From positions 620,001-684,000 of the forward strand of contig NZ_NMUN01000004.1 in assembly GCF_002812725.1 (NCBI RefSeq): a stretch of DNA of 64,000 nt. The letters are read 5' to 3'. Position 1 is the first letter of the stretch. Each line of letters starts with the position of its first letter. This document shows positions 38,083 to 47,306 of the stretch, in pieces. Under the pieces are notes generated by a model that saw only the letters and a list, made by a program, of their open reading frames with translations, searched no databases and was not told the DNA's origin. Made by a program: the position numbers and the translations under genes. The stretch is from Microbacterium sp. BR1 (lineage in GTDB: Bacteria > Actinomycetota > Actinomycetes > Actinomycetales > Microbacteriaceae).

Positions 38083-39552
38083 TCAGGCGAGCGGTGCCGC
38101 GGGAGCGCGCGCCGCGAGATCGGCCGCGAGAGCCGGTCCCACTCCGTCGCCGACGCGATGCACCCGCACGTTGTTGGTCGAACCCGCGATGCCCGGAGGC
38201 GAACCCGCCGTCACGATCACCCGGTCGCCCGGCAGAGCGCGACCGGCCTGCAGAAGGACCTCGTCGACGATGCGCATCAACTCGTCCGTCGTCGGTACGC
38301 GCGGCACGAGGAACGTCTCGACGCCCCACGAGAGGGCGAGCCGCGAACGGGTCGCCGCCAGATCGGTGAACGCCAGGGTCGGCAAACGGAAACGCAGCCG
38401 GGCCATCCGTCTCGCGGAGTCCCCGGACTGGCTGAAGACGCAGACGTACTTCGCGTCGACGAAGTCGGCGATGCTCGCCGCGGCGAGTGTCAGAGCTCCG
38501 CCCTGCGTGCGCGGCTTGGTGCCGAGCGGCACGATCCGATCGAGCCCCTGCTCCTCGGTCGAGGCGATGATGCGCGCCATCGTCTCGACGACCGTGATCG
38601 GATGCGCGCCGACGCCCGTCTCTCCCGAGAGCATGACGGCGTCGGCTCCGTCCAGGATCGCGTTGGCGACATCGGACGTCTCGGCGCGGGTCGGCACCGG
38701 ATTCTCGATCATCGACTCGAGCATCTGCGTCGCCACGATCACGGGCTTGGCCCATCGCCGCGCATCCTCGACCGCGCGCTTCTGCACGATCGGGACCTGC
38801 TCGAGCGGCAGCTCGACCCCGAGATCACCGCGCGCGACCATCACGCCATCGAACGCGTCGACGATCTCGTGCAGGACGGCGACGGCCTCGGGCTTCTCGA
38901 TCTTCGCGATGACCGGGATGAACCTCCCCTCCTCCGCCATCACGCGGCGGACGGGATGGGCGTCCTTCGCCGAGCGCACGAACGACAGCGCGATCATGTC
39001 GGCGCCGAGGGCCAGAGCCCACCGCAGGTCGGCCTCGTCCTTCTCACTCAGCGCCGGTACCTTGACGTCCACGCCGGGCAGGTTCAGTCCCTTGTTGTTC
39101 GAAACGGCTCCCCCGACGACGACCTCGGTGCGCACGCTCACGCCATCGGTCTCGAGCACGCGCAGCCGCACCTTGCCGTCGTCGATCAGGATCGAATCCC
39201 CGACCTGCACGTCGCGCGCCAGCGGCGCAAAGGTCGTGCCGACGATCTCGCGGGTGCCCACGACATCCTCGGTCGTGATCGTGAAGACGTCGCCGGGATC
39301 GAGCACGTGCGGCCCGTCCGCGAAACGGCCGAGGCGGATCTTCGGCCCCTGCAGGTCGACGAGGATCCCCACCGCTCGACCCGTGCTGTCTGCAGCGCGT
39401 CGAACGTTCGCGTACGACTCCTCGTGCTGCGCGTATGCTCCATGACTGAGGTTCAGGCGAGCGATGTCCATCCCCGCCCGTACGAGCCCCTCGATCACCG
39501 CGTACGACGACGAGGCGGGTCCCAGGGTGGCAACGATCTTCGCGCGGCGCAT
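38083..39552 (-). CDS. pyk: Pyruvate kinase
   Basis: Converts phosphoenolpyruvate and ADP to pyruvate and ATP, the last glycolytic step. The 489-residue protein has MRRAKIVATLGPAS at the start, IARLNLSHG, IAKIEKPEAV (catalytic Lys), GVMVARGDLGVELPLEQVP and a C-terminal allosteric domain. ATG 39552 has AAGGGA upstream and begins the family; the open frame 37 codons further upstream has no support. Confidence 0.97.
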   Translation of the reverse strand: MRRAKIVATLGPASSSYAVIEGLVRAGMDIARLNLSHGAYAQHEESYANVRRAADSTGRAVGILVDLQGPKIRLGRFADGPHVLDPGDVFTITTEDVVGTREIVGTTFAPLARDVQVGDSILIDDGKVRLRVLETDGVSVRTEVVVGGAVSNNKGLNLPGVDVKVPALSEKDEADLRWALALGADMIALSFVRSAKDAHPVRRVMAEEGRFIPVIAKIEKPEAVAVLHEIVDAFDGVMVARGDLGVELPLEQVPIVQKRAVEDARRWAKPVIVATQMLESMIENPVPTRAETSDVANAILDGADAVMLSGETGVGAHPITVVETMARIIASTEEQGLDRIVPLGTKPRTQGGALTLAAASIADFVDAKYVCVFSQSGDSARRMARLRFRLPTLAFTDLAATRSRLALSWGVETFLVPRVPTTDELMRIVDEVLLQAGRALPGDRVIVTAGSPPGIAGSTNNVRVHRVGDGVGPALAADLAARAPAAPLA

Positions 39553-39679
39553 GTGTGTCCCTTCGAGCCCGCACCTCGGGCACCGCTCGATTCTTGCGTG
39601 ACTGGCGCTGCGTGAGATGAACGGCACGTAACGAACTGTGGCTGTGCGCCCGGATGCTCGCATCTGTCAGGATCGGGGC

Positions 39680-40345
39680 ATGAACGAGGTCATCGGCGAC
39701 ATCCTGCCCCTCGCTGTCGCCGCAGGCCTCAGCCCGATCCCCCTGATCGCCGCCGTGCTCATCGTGATGTCCGTCAGACCCCGTCTGAGCGGCAGCGCGT
39801 TCGCGGCGGGATGGATCATCGGCTGCGGGGTCGTGGTGCTGATCGGAGCATTCGCGGCGGGTCTGTTGAGCGGAGCAGGCGCGGGGAGCACGCCCGCGAT
39901 CTTCGGATGGCTTCGGATCGTCTTAGGTGTCGTTCTGCTCTTCCTCGCCGTGCGGAAGGCGATCACGACGCGCGGTGCCGACGCCGAACTGCCCGCATGG
40001 ATGTCGGGGCTCATGTCGGCCGGTCCGGTCCGCAGCGTCGGGCTCGGACTGCTGCTCTCGGCCGCCAACCCCAAGAATGCCCTGCTCGGTATCGCTGCAG
40101 GCATCTCCATCGGCGCCGCCGGAGTCGCTGCGGACGTCGCCCTCACGAGCGGTGTCGTCTACGTCCTGGTCGCCTCGGTCGCCGTGCTTGCCATCGTCCT
40201 TGCCGCCGCCCTCGCGCCGCACAGGACGGCAAAGGTGCTGACGCGGCTGCGGGACTGGCTCACCCAGCACAACGCCGCCATCATGGCCGTGCTGCTGCTC
40301 GTATTCGGCTTCGTCCTGATCGGCAAGGGAATCGAGGGCCTGTAG
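39680..40345 (+). CDS. GAP (Sap) family membrane protein
   Basis: A 221-residue protein with about six membrane helices and the family start IGDILPLAVAAGLSPIPL. The GAP/Sap family is named after mycobacterial proteins needed for glycolipid or sulfolipid transport and resembles LysE-type exporters. The substrate here is unknown. ATG 39680 lies six bases after CAGGAT, so it is probably leaderless. It stands alone, convergent with trmD. Confidence 0.8.
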   Translation: MNEVIGDILPLAVAAGLSPIPLIAAVLIVMSVRPRLSGSAFAAGWIIGCGVVVLIGAFAAGLLSGAGAGSTPAIFGWLRIVLGVVLLFLAVRKAITTRGADAELPAWMSGLMSAGPVRSVGLGLLLSAANPKNALLGIAAGISIGAAGVAADVALTSGVVYVLVASVAVLAIVLAAALAPHRTAKVLTRLRDWLTQHNAAIMAVLLLVFGFVLIGKGIEGL

Positions 40346-40361
40346 CGCTCGGGCCGCTGGG

Positions 40362-41090
40362 TCAGGGCAGGAGGTCCGGACGTCGCTCGCGCGTGCGCTC
40401 GACGCTCTGTTCGCGCCGCCACGCTTCGATGGCGGCGTGGTGTCCACTGAGGAGTATCGGCGGCACGTCGAGACCCCGCCAGGACGAGGGCTTGGTGTAC
40501 GACGGATACTCCAACAGCCCGTCCTCGTGCGACTCTTCCACGAGACTCTCGGGGTTGCCCACGACGCCCGGGATGAGACGGCCCACGGCCTCGATCATGG
40601 CCATCGCGGCGACCTCACCACCGTTCAGGACGTAGTCGCCGAGGCTCACCAGCCTGACTTCACCGAGGCCGGCGGCGTACGTGAACACGCGCTCGTCGAT
40701 GCCCTCGTAGCGGCCGCACCCGAACACGAGGTGAGGACGCTGCGACAGCTCGCGCGCCGTGGCCTGGGTGAAGAGCTCGCCAGCGGGCGAGGGGAAGATG
40801 AATACGGGTCGGCGCGATGCATCCGATTCGGGGTCAGCGGCATCGCCCGAAGTCGTCGCGGACTCCGCGACGATCGCATCCAGCGCCGCACCCCACGGTT
40901 CGGGCTTCATGACCATTCCCGCGCCGCCACCGTACGGGGTGTCGTCCACGGTGCGATGGCGATCGTGCGTCCACTCACGGAGGTCGTGGACACGGATGTC
41001 GAGAAGGCCAGCGCCTCGTGCACGGCCGAGCAGCGAGACCTCGAGGGCATCGAAGTAGCCGGGGAAGATCGAGACGACGTCGATGCGCAC
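40362..41090 (-). CDS. trmD: tRNA (guanine37-N1)-methyltransferase
   Basis: Methylates G37 next to the anticodon and prevents frameshifting. The 242-residue SPOUT enzyme starts [18 protein letters not shown] and shows [31 protein letters not shown] (knot region) and [16 protein letters not shown] 41090 begins the family and lies one base after the rimM stop. Last gene of rpsP-khpA-rimM-trmD. Confidence 0.96.
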   Translation of the reverse strand: MRIDVVSIFPGYFDALEVSLLGRARGAGLLDIRVHDLREWTHDRHRTVDDTPYGGGAGMVMKPEPWGAALDAIVAESATTSGDAADPESDASRRPVFIFPSPAGELFTQATARELSQRPHLVFGCGRYEGIDERVFTYAAGLGEVRLVSLGDYVLNGGEVAAMAMIEAVGRLIPGVVGNPESLVEESHEDGLLEYPSYTKPSSWRGLDVPPILLSGHHAAIEAWRREQSVERTRERRPDLLP

Positions 41091-41091
41091 G

Positions 41092-41781
41092 TCAGGCCTC
41101 CGGCTTGTCGTCCTCGTCAGCTGCGTCGCTGTCGGCGGATGCATCCGGTGCTGCGTGCTCGTTCGGCTCGTGCTCGGGCAGCTCTCGATCGGCCTGATCG
41201 TCGTCGACGAGCTCCTCGAAGAGTCCCGGGGGCGGTGTGACCGTCACACGGCCCGCCTGTACGTCGACCTCGGGAACGATCGCCGCGACGAAAGGCACCA
41301 TGATCTCGTTGTCGCCCGCCTTGACGATCAGCAGGTCCTGGGCGGGTAGGTGCTCGACGCGGACGATGGTCCCGACGACGGATCCGTCGCGGACCACATC
41401 GAGTCCGACGAGCTGGTGGTCGTACCAGGCGTCATCCTCCGTCGGCTGAGCCGAGGCATCCGCATCGATCCAGAGGATCGCCTTGACGAGGCCCTCGGCT
41501 GCGTCACGATCGTCGACGCCCTCGAAGAACGCGACGGGGTGCGTGTTCATCCAGCGGAATTCGCGGACGGTCAGCGTCTTCCCGTGCCAGGCCGACGATT
41601 CGGGCACCTGGAGCGTGAAGGATGCTCCGGGCGCGAACCGACCGGCGGGATCGTCGGTGTACAGCTCGAGCTTGAGTGCGCCCTTGAGGCCGTGCGCCTT
41701 CACAAGGCGTCCGACTCGCAACTGCGTCTTCGCGCCCTCGGGCGGCGTGGCCTTCTCGGCCACGTCAGTCGTCCGCGACAT
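41092..41781 (-). CDS. rimM: 16S rRNA processing protein RimM
   Basis: Assists maturation of the 30S head by binding S19. The 229-residue protein has the N-terminal RimM domain ([22 protein letters not shown]) and a PRC barrel ([25 protein letters not shown]). About 45 residues of acidic, low-complexity tail follow, longer than usual. The ATG at 41781 overlaps khpA by 17 bases. Confidence 0.94.
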   Translation of the reverse strand: MSRTTDVAEKATPPEGAKTQLRVGRLVKAHGLKGALKLELYTDDPAGRFAPGASFTLQVPESSAWHGKTLTVREFRWMNTHPVAFFEGVDDRDAAEGLVKAILWIDADASAQPTEDDAWYDHQLVGLDVVRDGSVVGTIVRVEHLPAQDLLIVKAGDNEIMVPFVAAIVPEVDVQAGRVTVTPPPGLFEELVDDDQADRELPEHEPNEHAAPDASADSDAADEDDKPEA

Positions 41782-41995
41782 CAACGCGGACGCGTCGGCT
41801 TCCCGCGAGAGCGCCGATGAGGGTACGCAGTGCCTTGGCGTTGCGTCCGCCGCGCCCGATCACCCGCCCGCGATCGTCGGGGTGCACGCGCACCTCGAGG
41901 ACCTCCCCGCGAGGAGAGGTTGCGGACGTGATCCGGACGTCGTCGGGGTGATCGACGATGCCCTTCACGAGGTGTTCGAGAGCGGCGGAAAGCAA
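41765..41995 (-). CDS. khpA: KH-domain RNA-binding protein KhpA
   Basis: A 76-residue single KH domain with HPDDRGRVIGRGGRNAKALR, including the GxxG RNA-binding loop. KhpA partners with KhpB in other Gram-positive bacteria and affects small RNAs and cell elongation. I chose TTG 41995, four bases after the rpsP stop, because AALEHLVKGIVDHPDDV is where the family begins; the frame open further upstream is an rpsP shadow. Confidence 0.88.
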   Translation of the reverse strand: MLSAALEHLVKGIVDHPDDVRITSATSPRGEVLEVRVHPDDRGRVIGRGGRNAKALRTLIGALAGSRRVRVDVADD

Positions 41996-41999
41996 CGTA

Positions 42000-42425
42000 C
42001 TACTCAGCCGCGTTCGCGTCGACGTCGGCGTCAGCGGCGGGAGCGTCGGACTCTTCCGCCTTCGGAGCCTTCTTCTCGGCCTTCGGCACGAGGACGGCCT
42101 TCTTGGCGGCATCCGCCTCGAACGGCTTCTTGGGCTCGGCGACCTTGACGGTCGACACGGCGTTCTTGTCGCCCTTGAACTTGCCCCAGTCACCGGTGAG
42201 CTTCAACAGCGCGGCCACCTGCTCGGTCGGCTGCGCGCCGACGCTCAGCCAGTACTGTGCACGGTCGGAGTCGACCTCGATGAACGAGGGCTCCTCGGTC
42301 GGGTGGTACTTGCCGATCTCTTCGATGACACGGCCATCACGCTTGGTGCGCGAGTCCGCGACGACGATGCGGTAGTACGGCGCCCGGATCTTGCCCATGC
42401 GCTTGAGACGAATTTTGACAGCCAC
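42000..42425 (-). CDS. rpsP: Ribosomal protein S16
   Basis: 30S subunit protein. [20 protein letters not shown] and [14 protein letters not shown] are canonical. The 141-residue product is longer than the 80-90-residue minimal form because of a Lys/Ala/Glu-rich C-terminal tail from about residue 105. GTG start with AGGAG six bases upstream. It heads rpsP-khpA-rimM-trmD. Confidence 0.96.
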   Translation of the reverse strand: MAVKIRLKRMGKIRAPYYRIVVADSRTKRDGRVIEEIGKYHPTEEPSFIEVDSDRAQYWLSVGAQPTEQVAALLKLTGDWGKFKGDKNAVSTVKVAEPKKPFEADAAKKAVLVPKAEKKAPKAEESDAPAADADVDANAAE

Positions 42426-42514
42426 GATTCTCCTGAATGTGAATTACGAAAAAGACGAACCGATCGCCTGGAGAGTGGGGTGCACACCCGGCGGAAGCTC
42501 AAATGGAAGGGACC

Positions 42515-42541
42515 GGGCGCTGGATAGAGGGTCGAGCGCCC
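42515..42541 (-). other. Hairpin in the rpsP leader
   Basis: GGGCGCT (42515-42521) and AGCGCCC (42535-42541) form a 7-bp stem just after the predicted rpsP transcription start. Its place suits mRNA stability or leader regulation; no function is shown. Confidence 0.4.
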
Positions 42542-42553
42542 ACCCGACCCACC

Positions 42554-42583
42554 ATTCTGCCAGATGACGGGGTGCGTCGCGAA
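42554..42583 (-). promoter_or_regulatory. Promoter of the rpsP operon
   Basis: On the minus strand, -10 CAGAAT (complement of 42554-42559) and a weak -35 TTCGCG (42578-42583) are 18 bases apart. The predicted leader is about 120 bases. The -10 context GGCAGAATGGT is shared with rplS. Confidence 0.45.
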
Positions 42584-42632
42584 CCATCCGGATGTCACGG
42601 GCCCGGCGCGGACCGCGTGTCAGACTGAGCGC

Positions 42633-43796
42633 ATGACTGTGACCTTCGCGTCCTCCGGTCGGTCCACGGTGGGCCTCGAGTGGGAGATCATGCTCGCCGA
42701 CGGGGACTCGGGCGATCTGGTCGGGCGTGCGGCCGAGGTGGTGGGACCCGTCGGCGAAGCCACGAAGCACGAGCGCTACACCGTCACGGAAGAGCTGCTC
42801 ACGAACACCGTCGAGGTGACCAGCGGCGTGGGAGACACCGTCGCGGCGGCCGTCGACGACATCGCCGACGCGATTGCGGCGGTGCGCGAGATCACGAACC
42901 CCCTCGGTGTCGAATTGCTCTGTGCGGGCAGCCATCCGTTCGCCCAGTGGTTCGAGCAGAGCGTCACGGACAAGACCCGCTACAACACCCTCATCGAGCG
43001 GACCCAGTGGTGGGGACGCAACATGATGATCTGGGGCATCCACGTCCACATCGGCGTCAACGATGCCGACAAGGTGCTGCCCATCGTGAACGCGCTGGCG
43101 GTCTATCTGCCGCATCTGCAGGCTCTCTCGGCGTCGAGTCCGTTCTGGGCCGGAGAGCGCACGGGGTACGCGTCGAACCGCTCGCTCGTCTTCCAGCAGC
43201 TGCCGACCGCGGGTCTCCCCTGGCCCCTCGCGAACTGGGCCGAGTACGAGCAGTACCTCGCGGACATGGTCGGCACCGGGGTCATCGAGGATGCGACCGA
43301 GGTCCGGTGGGACATCCGTCCGGCCCCGAGGTGGGGCACGATCGAGGTGCGCGCCTGCGACGGCATGTCGACTCTTCCCGAGCTCGCAGCGGTCGCCGCG
43401 CTCGTTCAGACCCTGGTCGAGCATTTTTCGCGCGAACTCGACGCGGGCCGGGATCTCACGATCATCCAGCCCTGGTTCGTGCGCGAGAACAAGTGGCGTG
43501 CCGCCCGCTACGGCCTCGACGCGCGCGTGATCGTCGACCGCCAGGGCACCCAGGTGGCGGTCGCCGACCACATCCGCGAGACCATGGAGCGCCTCGAGAC
43601 GATCGCCGAAGAACTGCACTGCGCACGCGAGTTCGCCGGGCTCGACGCGATCCTCACCGGTGGTGCGAGCTACTCGCGCCAGTTGCACGTCGCGGATGCT
43701 GCGGGTGGGGATCTGCGCGCGGTCGTGCAGCACCTCATCCGCGAGTTTCGCGCGGGCCCGACCCTGCGCGAACATCTGGCGCAGGGCGGGAGCTGA
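42633..43796 (+). CDS. Carboxylate-amine ligase, YbdK/GCS2 family
   Basis: ATP-dependent ligase of 387 residues related to glutamate-cysteine ligase type 2. It shows TVGLEWEIMLADGDSGDLVG (metal-binding Glu), IHVHIGVNDADKV, ALSASSPFWAGERTGYASNR and WDIRPAPRWGTIEVR. YbdK has weak gamma-glutamylcysteine activity, and many members have unknown substrates. ATG 42633 lies six bases after CAGACT, probably leaderless. The next gene begins two bases after its stop. Confidence 0.85.
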   Translation: MTVTFASSGRSTVGLEWEIMLADGDSGDLVGRAAEVVGPVGEATKHERYTVTEELLTNTVEVTSGVGDTVAAAVDDIADAIAAVREITNPLGVELLCAGSHPFAQWFEQSVTDKTRYNTLIERTQWWGRNMMIWGIHVHIGVNDADKVLPIVNALAVYLPHLQALSASSPFWAGERTGYASNRSLVFQQLPTAGLPWPLANWAEYEQYLADMVGTGVIEDATEVRWDIRPAPRWGTIEVRACDGMSTLPELAAVAALVQTLVEHFSRELDAGRDLTIIQPWFVRENKWRAARYGLDARVIVDRQGTQVAVADHIRETMERLETIAEELHCAREFAGLDAILTGGASYSRQLHVADAAGGDLRAVVQHLIREFRAGPTLREHLAQGGS

Positions 43797-43798
43797 TC

Positions 43799-44251
43799 GT
43801 GCGAGCTCCCCACGCGTGGATGGTTGTGGTGCAGTTCGCGCTGTTGCTCCTGTTGCTTCTGCCTGGCGGGCCCCTGTGGAGCACGCCGATCGTGACGGCG
43901 ATCGCCGCCATCGTGGGCCTGTCCGGCCTGGCCGTGTCGATCGCCGGCATCGCCGCTCTGGGCCGGGACATCGTGCCGTGGGTGGCACCGAAACCGGGAG
44001 CGCCGCTGAGGACGACGGGCGCCTATCGCTACACCCGCAATCCGGTCTACCTCGGTCTGATCGTGGCCTCCGCCGGCTGGGTGCTCTGGAGAGCGCGCAT
44101 TGAGCTCATCGTCGTGTGGCTCTTGCTCACCGCGTTGCTCGTCGCGAAGGCACGCGTCGAACAGCGGTACCTGCGCGCGGCATTCGGATCGGAGTACCTC
44201 GACTACGCGGCGCGCACGCCGCTCGTGCTTCCCGGGCGACGCCGGGGCTGA
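43799..44251 (+). CDS. Isoprenylcysteine carboxyl methyltransferase-like membrane protein
   Basis: A 150-residue protein with four or so membrane segments and the PEMT/ICMT-type motif GAYRYTRNPVYLGLI, then RVEQRYLRAAFGSEYLDYA. The fold methylates lipids, proteins or small molecules with S-adenosylmethionine; the substrate is unknown. GTG 43799 has GGGAG upstream and lies two bases after the carboxylate-amine ligase stop, so the two are an operon. The longer open frame upstream is a shadow of that ligase gene. Confidence 0.78.
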   Translation: MRAPHAWMVVVQFALLLLLLLPGGPLWSTPIVTAIAAIVGLSGLAVSIAGIAALGRDIVPWVAPKPGAPLRTTGAYRYTRNPVYLGLIVASAGWVLWRARIELIVVWLLLTALLVAKARVEQRYLRAAFGSEYLDYAARTPLVLPGRRRG

Positions 44252-44272
44252 CCCGCGCGGTTCGGCCCCGGC
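44241..44272. terminator. Hairpin between the ICMT-like gene and ffh
   Basis: GCCGGGGC (44241-44248) and GCCCCGGC (44265-44272) form a perfect 8-bp stem with a 16-base loop overlapping the stop of the plus-strand gene, between convergent genes. No U tract. Confidence 0.45.
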
Positions 44273-44282
44273 TCCGCACCGA

Positions 44283-45839
44283 TCACCCGCGGCCGAACAG
44301 CTTCTGGATCTCGGCGAGATCCGCCTCGGTCGGCTCCTTGGCCGCGCCACCGCCGCCCAGACCGAAGCCCGAGCCCGTCGGCGCTTTCGCGACGACACCG
44401 GATGACTCGGCCGCGCGTTTGGCCGGATTGCCCGATCGCGATCCACCCTTGGCCTTGGGCTGCTTGCCGCGCTTCGACGACGCGCCGGGGCGCGCGCCCG
44501 GCATCGGACCCATGCCGGGAATCTGGGGGGTGCCTCCGCGGGCGACGGTCCTCATCATCTTGGCGGCCTGGTCGAAACGCTGCACGAGCTGATTGACGTC
44601 GGTCACCGTCATTCCGGATCCCCGCGCGATGCGCAGGCGCCGCGAGCCGTTCAGAACCTTGGGGTTGCGGCGCTCGCCCGGCGTCATGGAACGGATGATG
44701 GCCTCGGTGCGGTCGATCTCGCGCTCGTCGAAGTTCTCGAGCTGATCCTTCATTCCGCCCATGCCCGGGAGCATCCCGAGCATCTTCTTCATCGAGCCCA
44801 TCTTCTTCAGCTGCTGCATCTGCTGAAGGAAGTCCTCGAGGGTGAAGCTGTCGGTCGCGATCTTCTCGGCGACCTTGCGGGCTTCCTCTTCGTCGAAGGC
44901 GCCCTGCGCCTGCTCGATGAGGGTGAGGATGTCACCGAGGTCGAGGATGCGCGAGGCCATGCGGTCGGGGTGGAACGCCTCGAGGTCATCGAGGCCCTCG
45001 CCCGTGGACGCGAAGATGATCGGGCGGCCGGTGACGGAGGCCACAGACAGGGCCGCGCCACCGCGGGAGTCGCCGTCGAGCTTCGACAGCACGACGCCGG
45101 TGAAGTCGACGCCCTCCTGGAAGGCCTTGGCCGTGTTGACGGCATCCTGACCGCTCATCGCGTCGATGACGAACAGGACCTCGTCCGGGTTCGTCCCGCG
45201 ACGGATGTCGGCGGCCTGCTTCATCATCTCGGCGTCGACGCCGAGGCGTCCGGCTGTGTCGATGATGACGACGTCGTGCTGCTGGCGGCGCGCGGTCTCG
45301 ACACCGTCACGCGCGACCCGCACGGGGTCGCCGACGCCGTTGCCCGGCTCGGGCGCGTAGATCGCGGCGCCCGCCTGGCCGGCGACGACCTGGAGCTGGT
45401 TGACGGCGTTCGGACGCTGCAGGTCGGCGGCAACGAGGAGGGGCGTGTGGCCGTCCTTCTCGAGCATCTTCGCGAGCTTGCCCGCGAACGTCGTCTTACC
45501 CGAACCCTGCAGGCCCGCGAGCATGATGACGGTCGGCGCGGTCTTGGCGAACTGCAGACGGCGCTGCTGGCCGCCGAGGATCGCGATGAGCTCTTCATTG
45601 ACGATCTGGACGACCTGCTGGGCCGGGTTGAGCGCCTTGTTGACCTCGTCGCCGAGCGCGCGCTCGCGGACCTTCGCGGTGAACTCCTTGACGACCACGA
45701 GCGCGACATCAGCCTCGAGCAGGGCGCGCCGGATCTCGCGAACTGTGCCATCGACATCCGCCGGAGTCAGCTGTCCCTTCTTGCGAAGGTTGCGGAACGT
45801 ATCGGTAAGCCGATCGGAGAGGGTGCCGAAGGTAGCCAT
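44283..45839 (-). CDS. ffh: Signal recognition particle protein Ffh
   Basis: GTPase that carries nascent membrane proteins to FtsY. The 518-residue protein has the N domain, the G domain (GLQGSGKTTFAGKLAKML, DTAGRLGVD, LSKLDGDSRGGAAL) and a methionine-rich M domain (MQQLKKMGSMKKMLGMLPGM). The Gly/Lys-rich C-terminal tail of about 80 residues is common in actinobacteria. ftsY lies 3.2 kb upstream on the same strand. Confidence 0.97.
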   Translation of the reverse strand: MATFGTLSDRLTDTFRNLRKKGQLTPADVDGTVREIRRALLEADVALVVVKEFTAKVRERALGDEVNKALNPAQQVVQIVNEELIAILGGQQRRLQFAKTAPTVIMLAGLQGSGKTTFAGKLAKMLEKDGHTPLLVAADLQRPNAVNQLQVVAGQAGAAIYAPEPGNGVGDPVRVARDGVETARRQQHDVVIIDTAGRLGVDAEMMKQAADIRRGTNPDEVLFVIDAMSGQDAVNTAKAFQEGVDFTGVVLSKLDGDSRGGAALSVASVTGRPIIFASTGEGLDDLEAFHPDRMASRILDLGDILTLIEQAQGAFDEEEARKVAEKIATDSFTLEDFLQQMQQLKKMGSMKKMLGMLPGMGGMKDQLENFDEREIDRTEAIIRSMTPGERRNPKVLNGSRRLRIARGSGMTVTDVNQLVQRFDQAAKMMRTVARGGTPQIPGMGPMPGARPGASSKRGKQPKAKGGSRSGNPAKRAAESSGVVAKAPTGSGFGLGGGGAAKEPTEADLAEIQKLFGRG

Positions 45840-45911
45840 GATGCGTCGAGTTTACGCGAGAGGATGCCGGGGCCGATGCTCGGGGCCGATCCTCTCGGTC
45901 CGGCCGCGAGA

Positions 45912-45959
45912 GGACGCGACATGCCGTGCGCGCTGCCCCGCCGACGGCATGTCGCGTCC
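45912..45959. repeat. Intergenic inverted repeat C
   Basis: GGACGCGACATGCCGT (45912-45927) and its exact inverted copy (45944-45959) form a perfect 16-bp stem with a 16-base loop. It lies in the 152-base gap between tetR and ffh, both minus strand, and could end tetR transcription. With its flank it reads GCGAACGGACGCGAC on the complement, close to the arms of repeats A and B. GGGGCCGAT also occurs twice just upstream, at about 45870 and 45881. Confidence 0.75.
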
Positions 45960-45991
45960 GTTCGCTGAAGCGTCGGATCCCGTCGACGCCT

Positions 45992-46573
45992 TCAGGCGGA
46001 GCGAAGGTCGATGACCGCGAGGGCGCGATCCAGCACATCGCGGAGCGAGGCGCGTCCCGGCCCGAGGCGCGCCCACTCCTCGACCGAGGCGAGGACCGCT
46101 CCCCCGAAGGCCGACCCGAGGACCGCGGCACGCAACTCATCGACGCCGGCCCGGCGCAACCTGTCGGCGACGAGTCGCGCGATCCGCGCCTGACGGACGG
46201 ATGCCTCGCGCTCGAGTTCGTCGTCGAGGCCCATCTGACGCGCGTTCATGAGCGCGAGCGCGAGGCTGTCGGGGGCGAATCCGTGCACCATCGCCGTGAG
46301 CGCGAGGCGCACATCGGCGTCGGCCTCCGCCATCCGCGCGCCCGCCAGCACTTCGCCGAGTTCGGCGATCCTCTCATCGAGACCACCCCACAGCACATCG
46401 GCCTTCGAGGGGAAGTAGTTGAAGAAGCTCGAGCGGCTCACCCCAGCACGGCGGGTGATGTCCGACACGGATGTCGCGGCATACCCCTGCTCGAGGAAGA
46501 GCTCGCACGCGGCCTCGGCGAGCACCTCGCGCGACGACGCGCGCGGCCTACCGCTGCGGGGCTCGGACGACAT
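45992..46573 (-). CDS. TetR family transcriptional regulator
   Basis: A 193-residue repressor-type protein. The N-terminal helix-turn-helix is clear: [20 protein letters not shown], then [22 protein letters not shown]. The ligand-binding half is unlike any subgroup I can name. ATG 46573 lies six bases after TACCCT (complement of 46580-46585); the GGAGG next to the ATG is too close to act as a ribosome binding site, so the start is probably leaderless. It is divergent from lipB-lipA; possible targets are itself or lipB. Confidence 0.88.
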   Translation of the reverse strand: MSSEPRSGRPRASSREVLAEAACELFLEQGYAATSVSDITRRAGVSRSSFFNYFPSKADVLWGGLDERIAELGEVLAGARMAEADADVRLALTAMVHGFAPDSLALALMNARQMGLDDELEREASVRQARIARLVADRLRRAGVDELRAAVLGSAFGGAVLASVEEWARLGPGRASLRDVLDRALAVIDLRSA

Positions 46574-46579
46574 GCCTCC

Positions 46580-46585
46580 AGGGTA
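46580..46585 (-). promoter_or_regulatory. Leaderless -10 box of tetR
   Basis: TACCCT on the minus strand lies six bases before the tetR ATG and decides between this and earlier in-frame codons. Confidence 0.45.
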
Positions 46586-46624
46586 GGGGTGGCGCGCCCT
46601 TTCTCCGGCGGTCGGGGGTATTGT

Positions 46625-46656
46625 TGGACGCGATCCATAAACACGTTCCACGAACG
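46625..46656. promoter_or_regulatory. Candidate operator between tetR and lipB
   Basis: Two short dyads lie in the 94-base divergent gap: TGGA-CGCGA-TCCA (46625-46637) and CGTTC-CAC-GAACG (46644-46656). Either could be a TetR-type operator; the second abuts the lipB ribosome binding site. Evidence is symmetry and position only. Confidence 0.3.
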
Positions 46657-46667
46657 AGGGAGTGCGC

Positions 46668-47306
46668 GTGCTCGAAGTGCAGACGGTCGGGCTCGCCCCC
46701 GACTACGTCCCGTATGTGGAGGGGTGGGAGCTGCAGCGGCAGGTCCACGCCGACGTTCTCGGGGGCATCCGCCCCGACACGATGCTGCTGCTCGAACACG
46801 AGGCCGTCTACACCGCCGGCAAGCGCACAGAAGCGCACGAACGTCCGATCGACGGCACACCCGTCGTCGATGTCGACCGTGGCGGCAAGATCACCTGGCA
46901 CGGACCCGGCCAGCTCGTCGGCTACCCGATCGTGCGCCTGCCCGAGCCGATCGACGTGGTTGCGCACGTGCGGCGTCTCGAAGGCATCCTCATCGAGGCC
47001 CTGAGCGCCCACGGTGTCGACGGCTACCGCGTCGAGGGCCGGAGCGGCGTCTGGGTGCGTCGGCCCCTCTCGGAAGACAAGGTGGCCGCGATCGGCGTTC
47101 GCGTGCAGCGCGGCGTGACCATGCACGGCTTCGCGATCAACTGCAACAACTCGCTCGCCGCCTTCCGCGCCATCGTGCCCTGCGGGATCACGGATGCCGG
47201 GGTCACCACGGTCAGCGAGGTGGTGGGAGCGGATGTCTCACCCCGCGACATCCTCGACACCGTCAGCCGAACGTTCCAGACCGAGTACGCGGGAGTTCTG
47301 GCGTGA
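46668..47306 (+). CDS. lipB: Octanoyltransferase LipB
   Basis: Moves the octanoyl group from acyl carrier protein to lipoyl domains. The 212-residue protein has [16 protein letters not shown], the catalytic Lys138 in [10 protein letters not shown] and the acyl-thioester Cys172 in [11 protein letters not shown] chose GTG 46668 because GGGAG (46658-46662) gives good spacing; the in-frame GTG at 46662 overlaps that site. The stop overlaps the lipA start (GTGA). Confidence 0.95.
   Translation: MLEVQTVGLAPDYVPYVEGWELQRQVHADVLGGIRPDTMLLLEHEAVYTAGKRTEAHERPIDGTPVVDVDRGGKITWHGPGQLVGYPIVRLPEPIDVVAHVRRLEGILIEALSAHGVDGYRVEGRSGVWVRRPLSEDKVAAIGVRVQRGVTMHGFAINCNNSLAAFRAIVPCGITDAGVTTVSEVVGADVSPRDILDTVSRTFQTEYAGVLA

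Noticed and set aside
41996..42193. Long N-terminus for KhpA reading into rpsP
   Set aside because: Ser/Arg/Pro-rich sequence typical of an out-of-frame read of rpsP; the KH family begins at TTG 41995.
46613..46623. Second CsoR site: CGGGGGTATTG, identical to bases 118-128
   Set aside because: Only the right half is present; there is no ATACCC partner on the other side, so it is a half-site match at best.
45926..47302. Long upstream extension of lipA
   Set aside because: It runs through tetR antisense and lipB in a different frame; the GTGA overlap with lipB marks the start.
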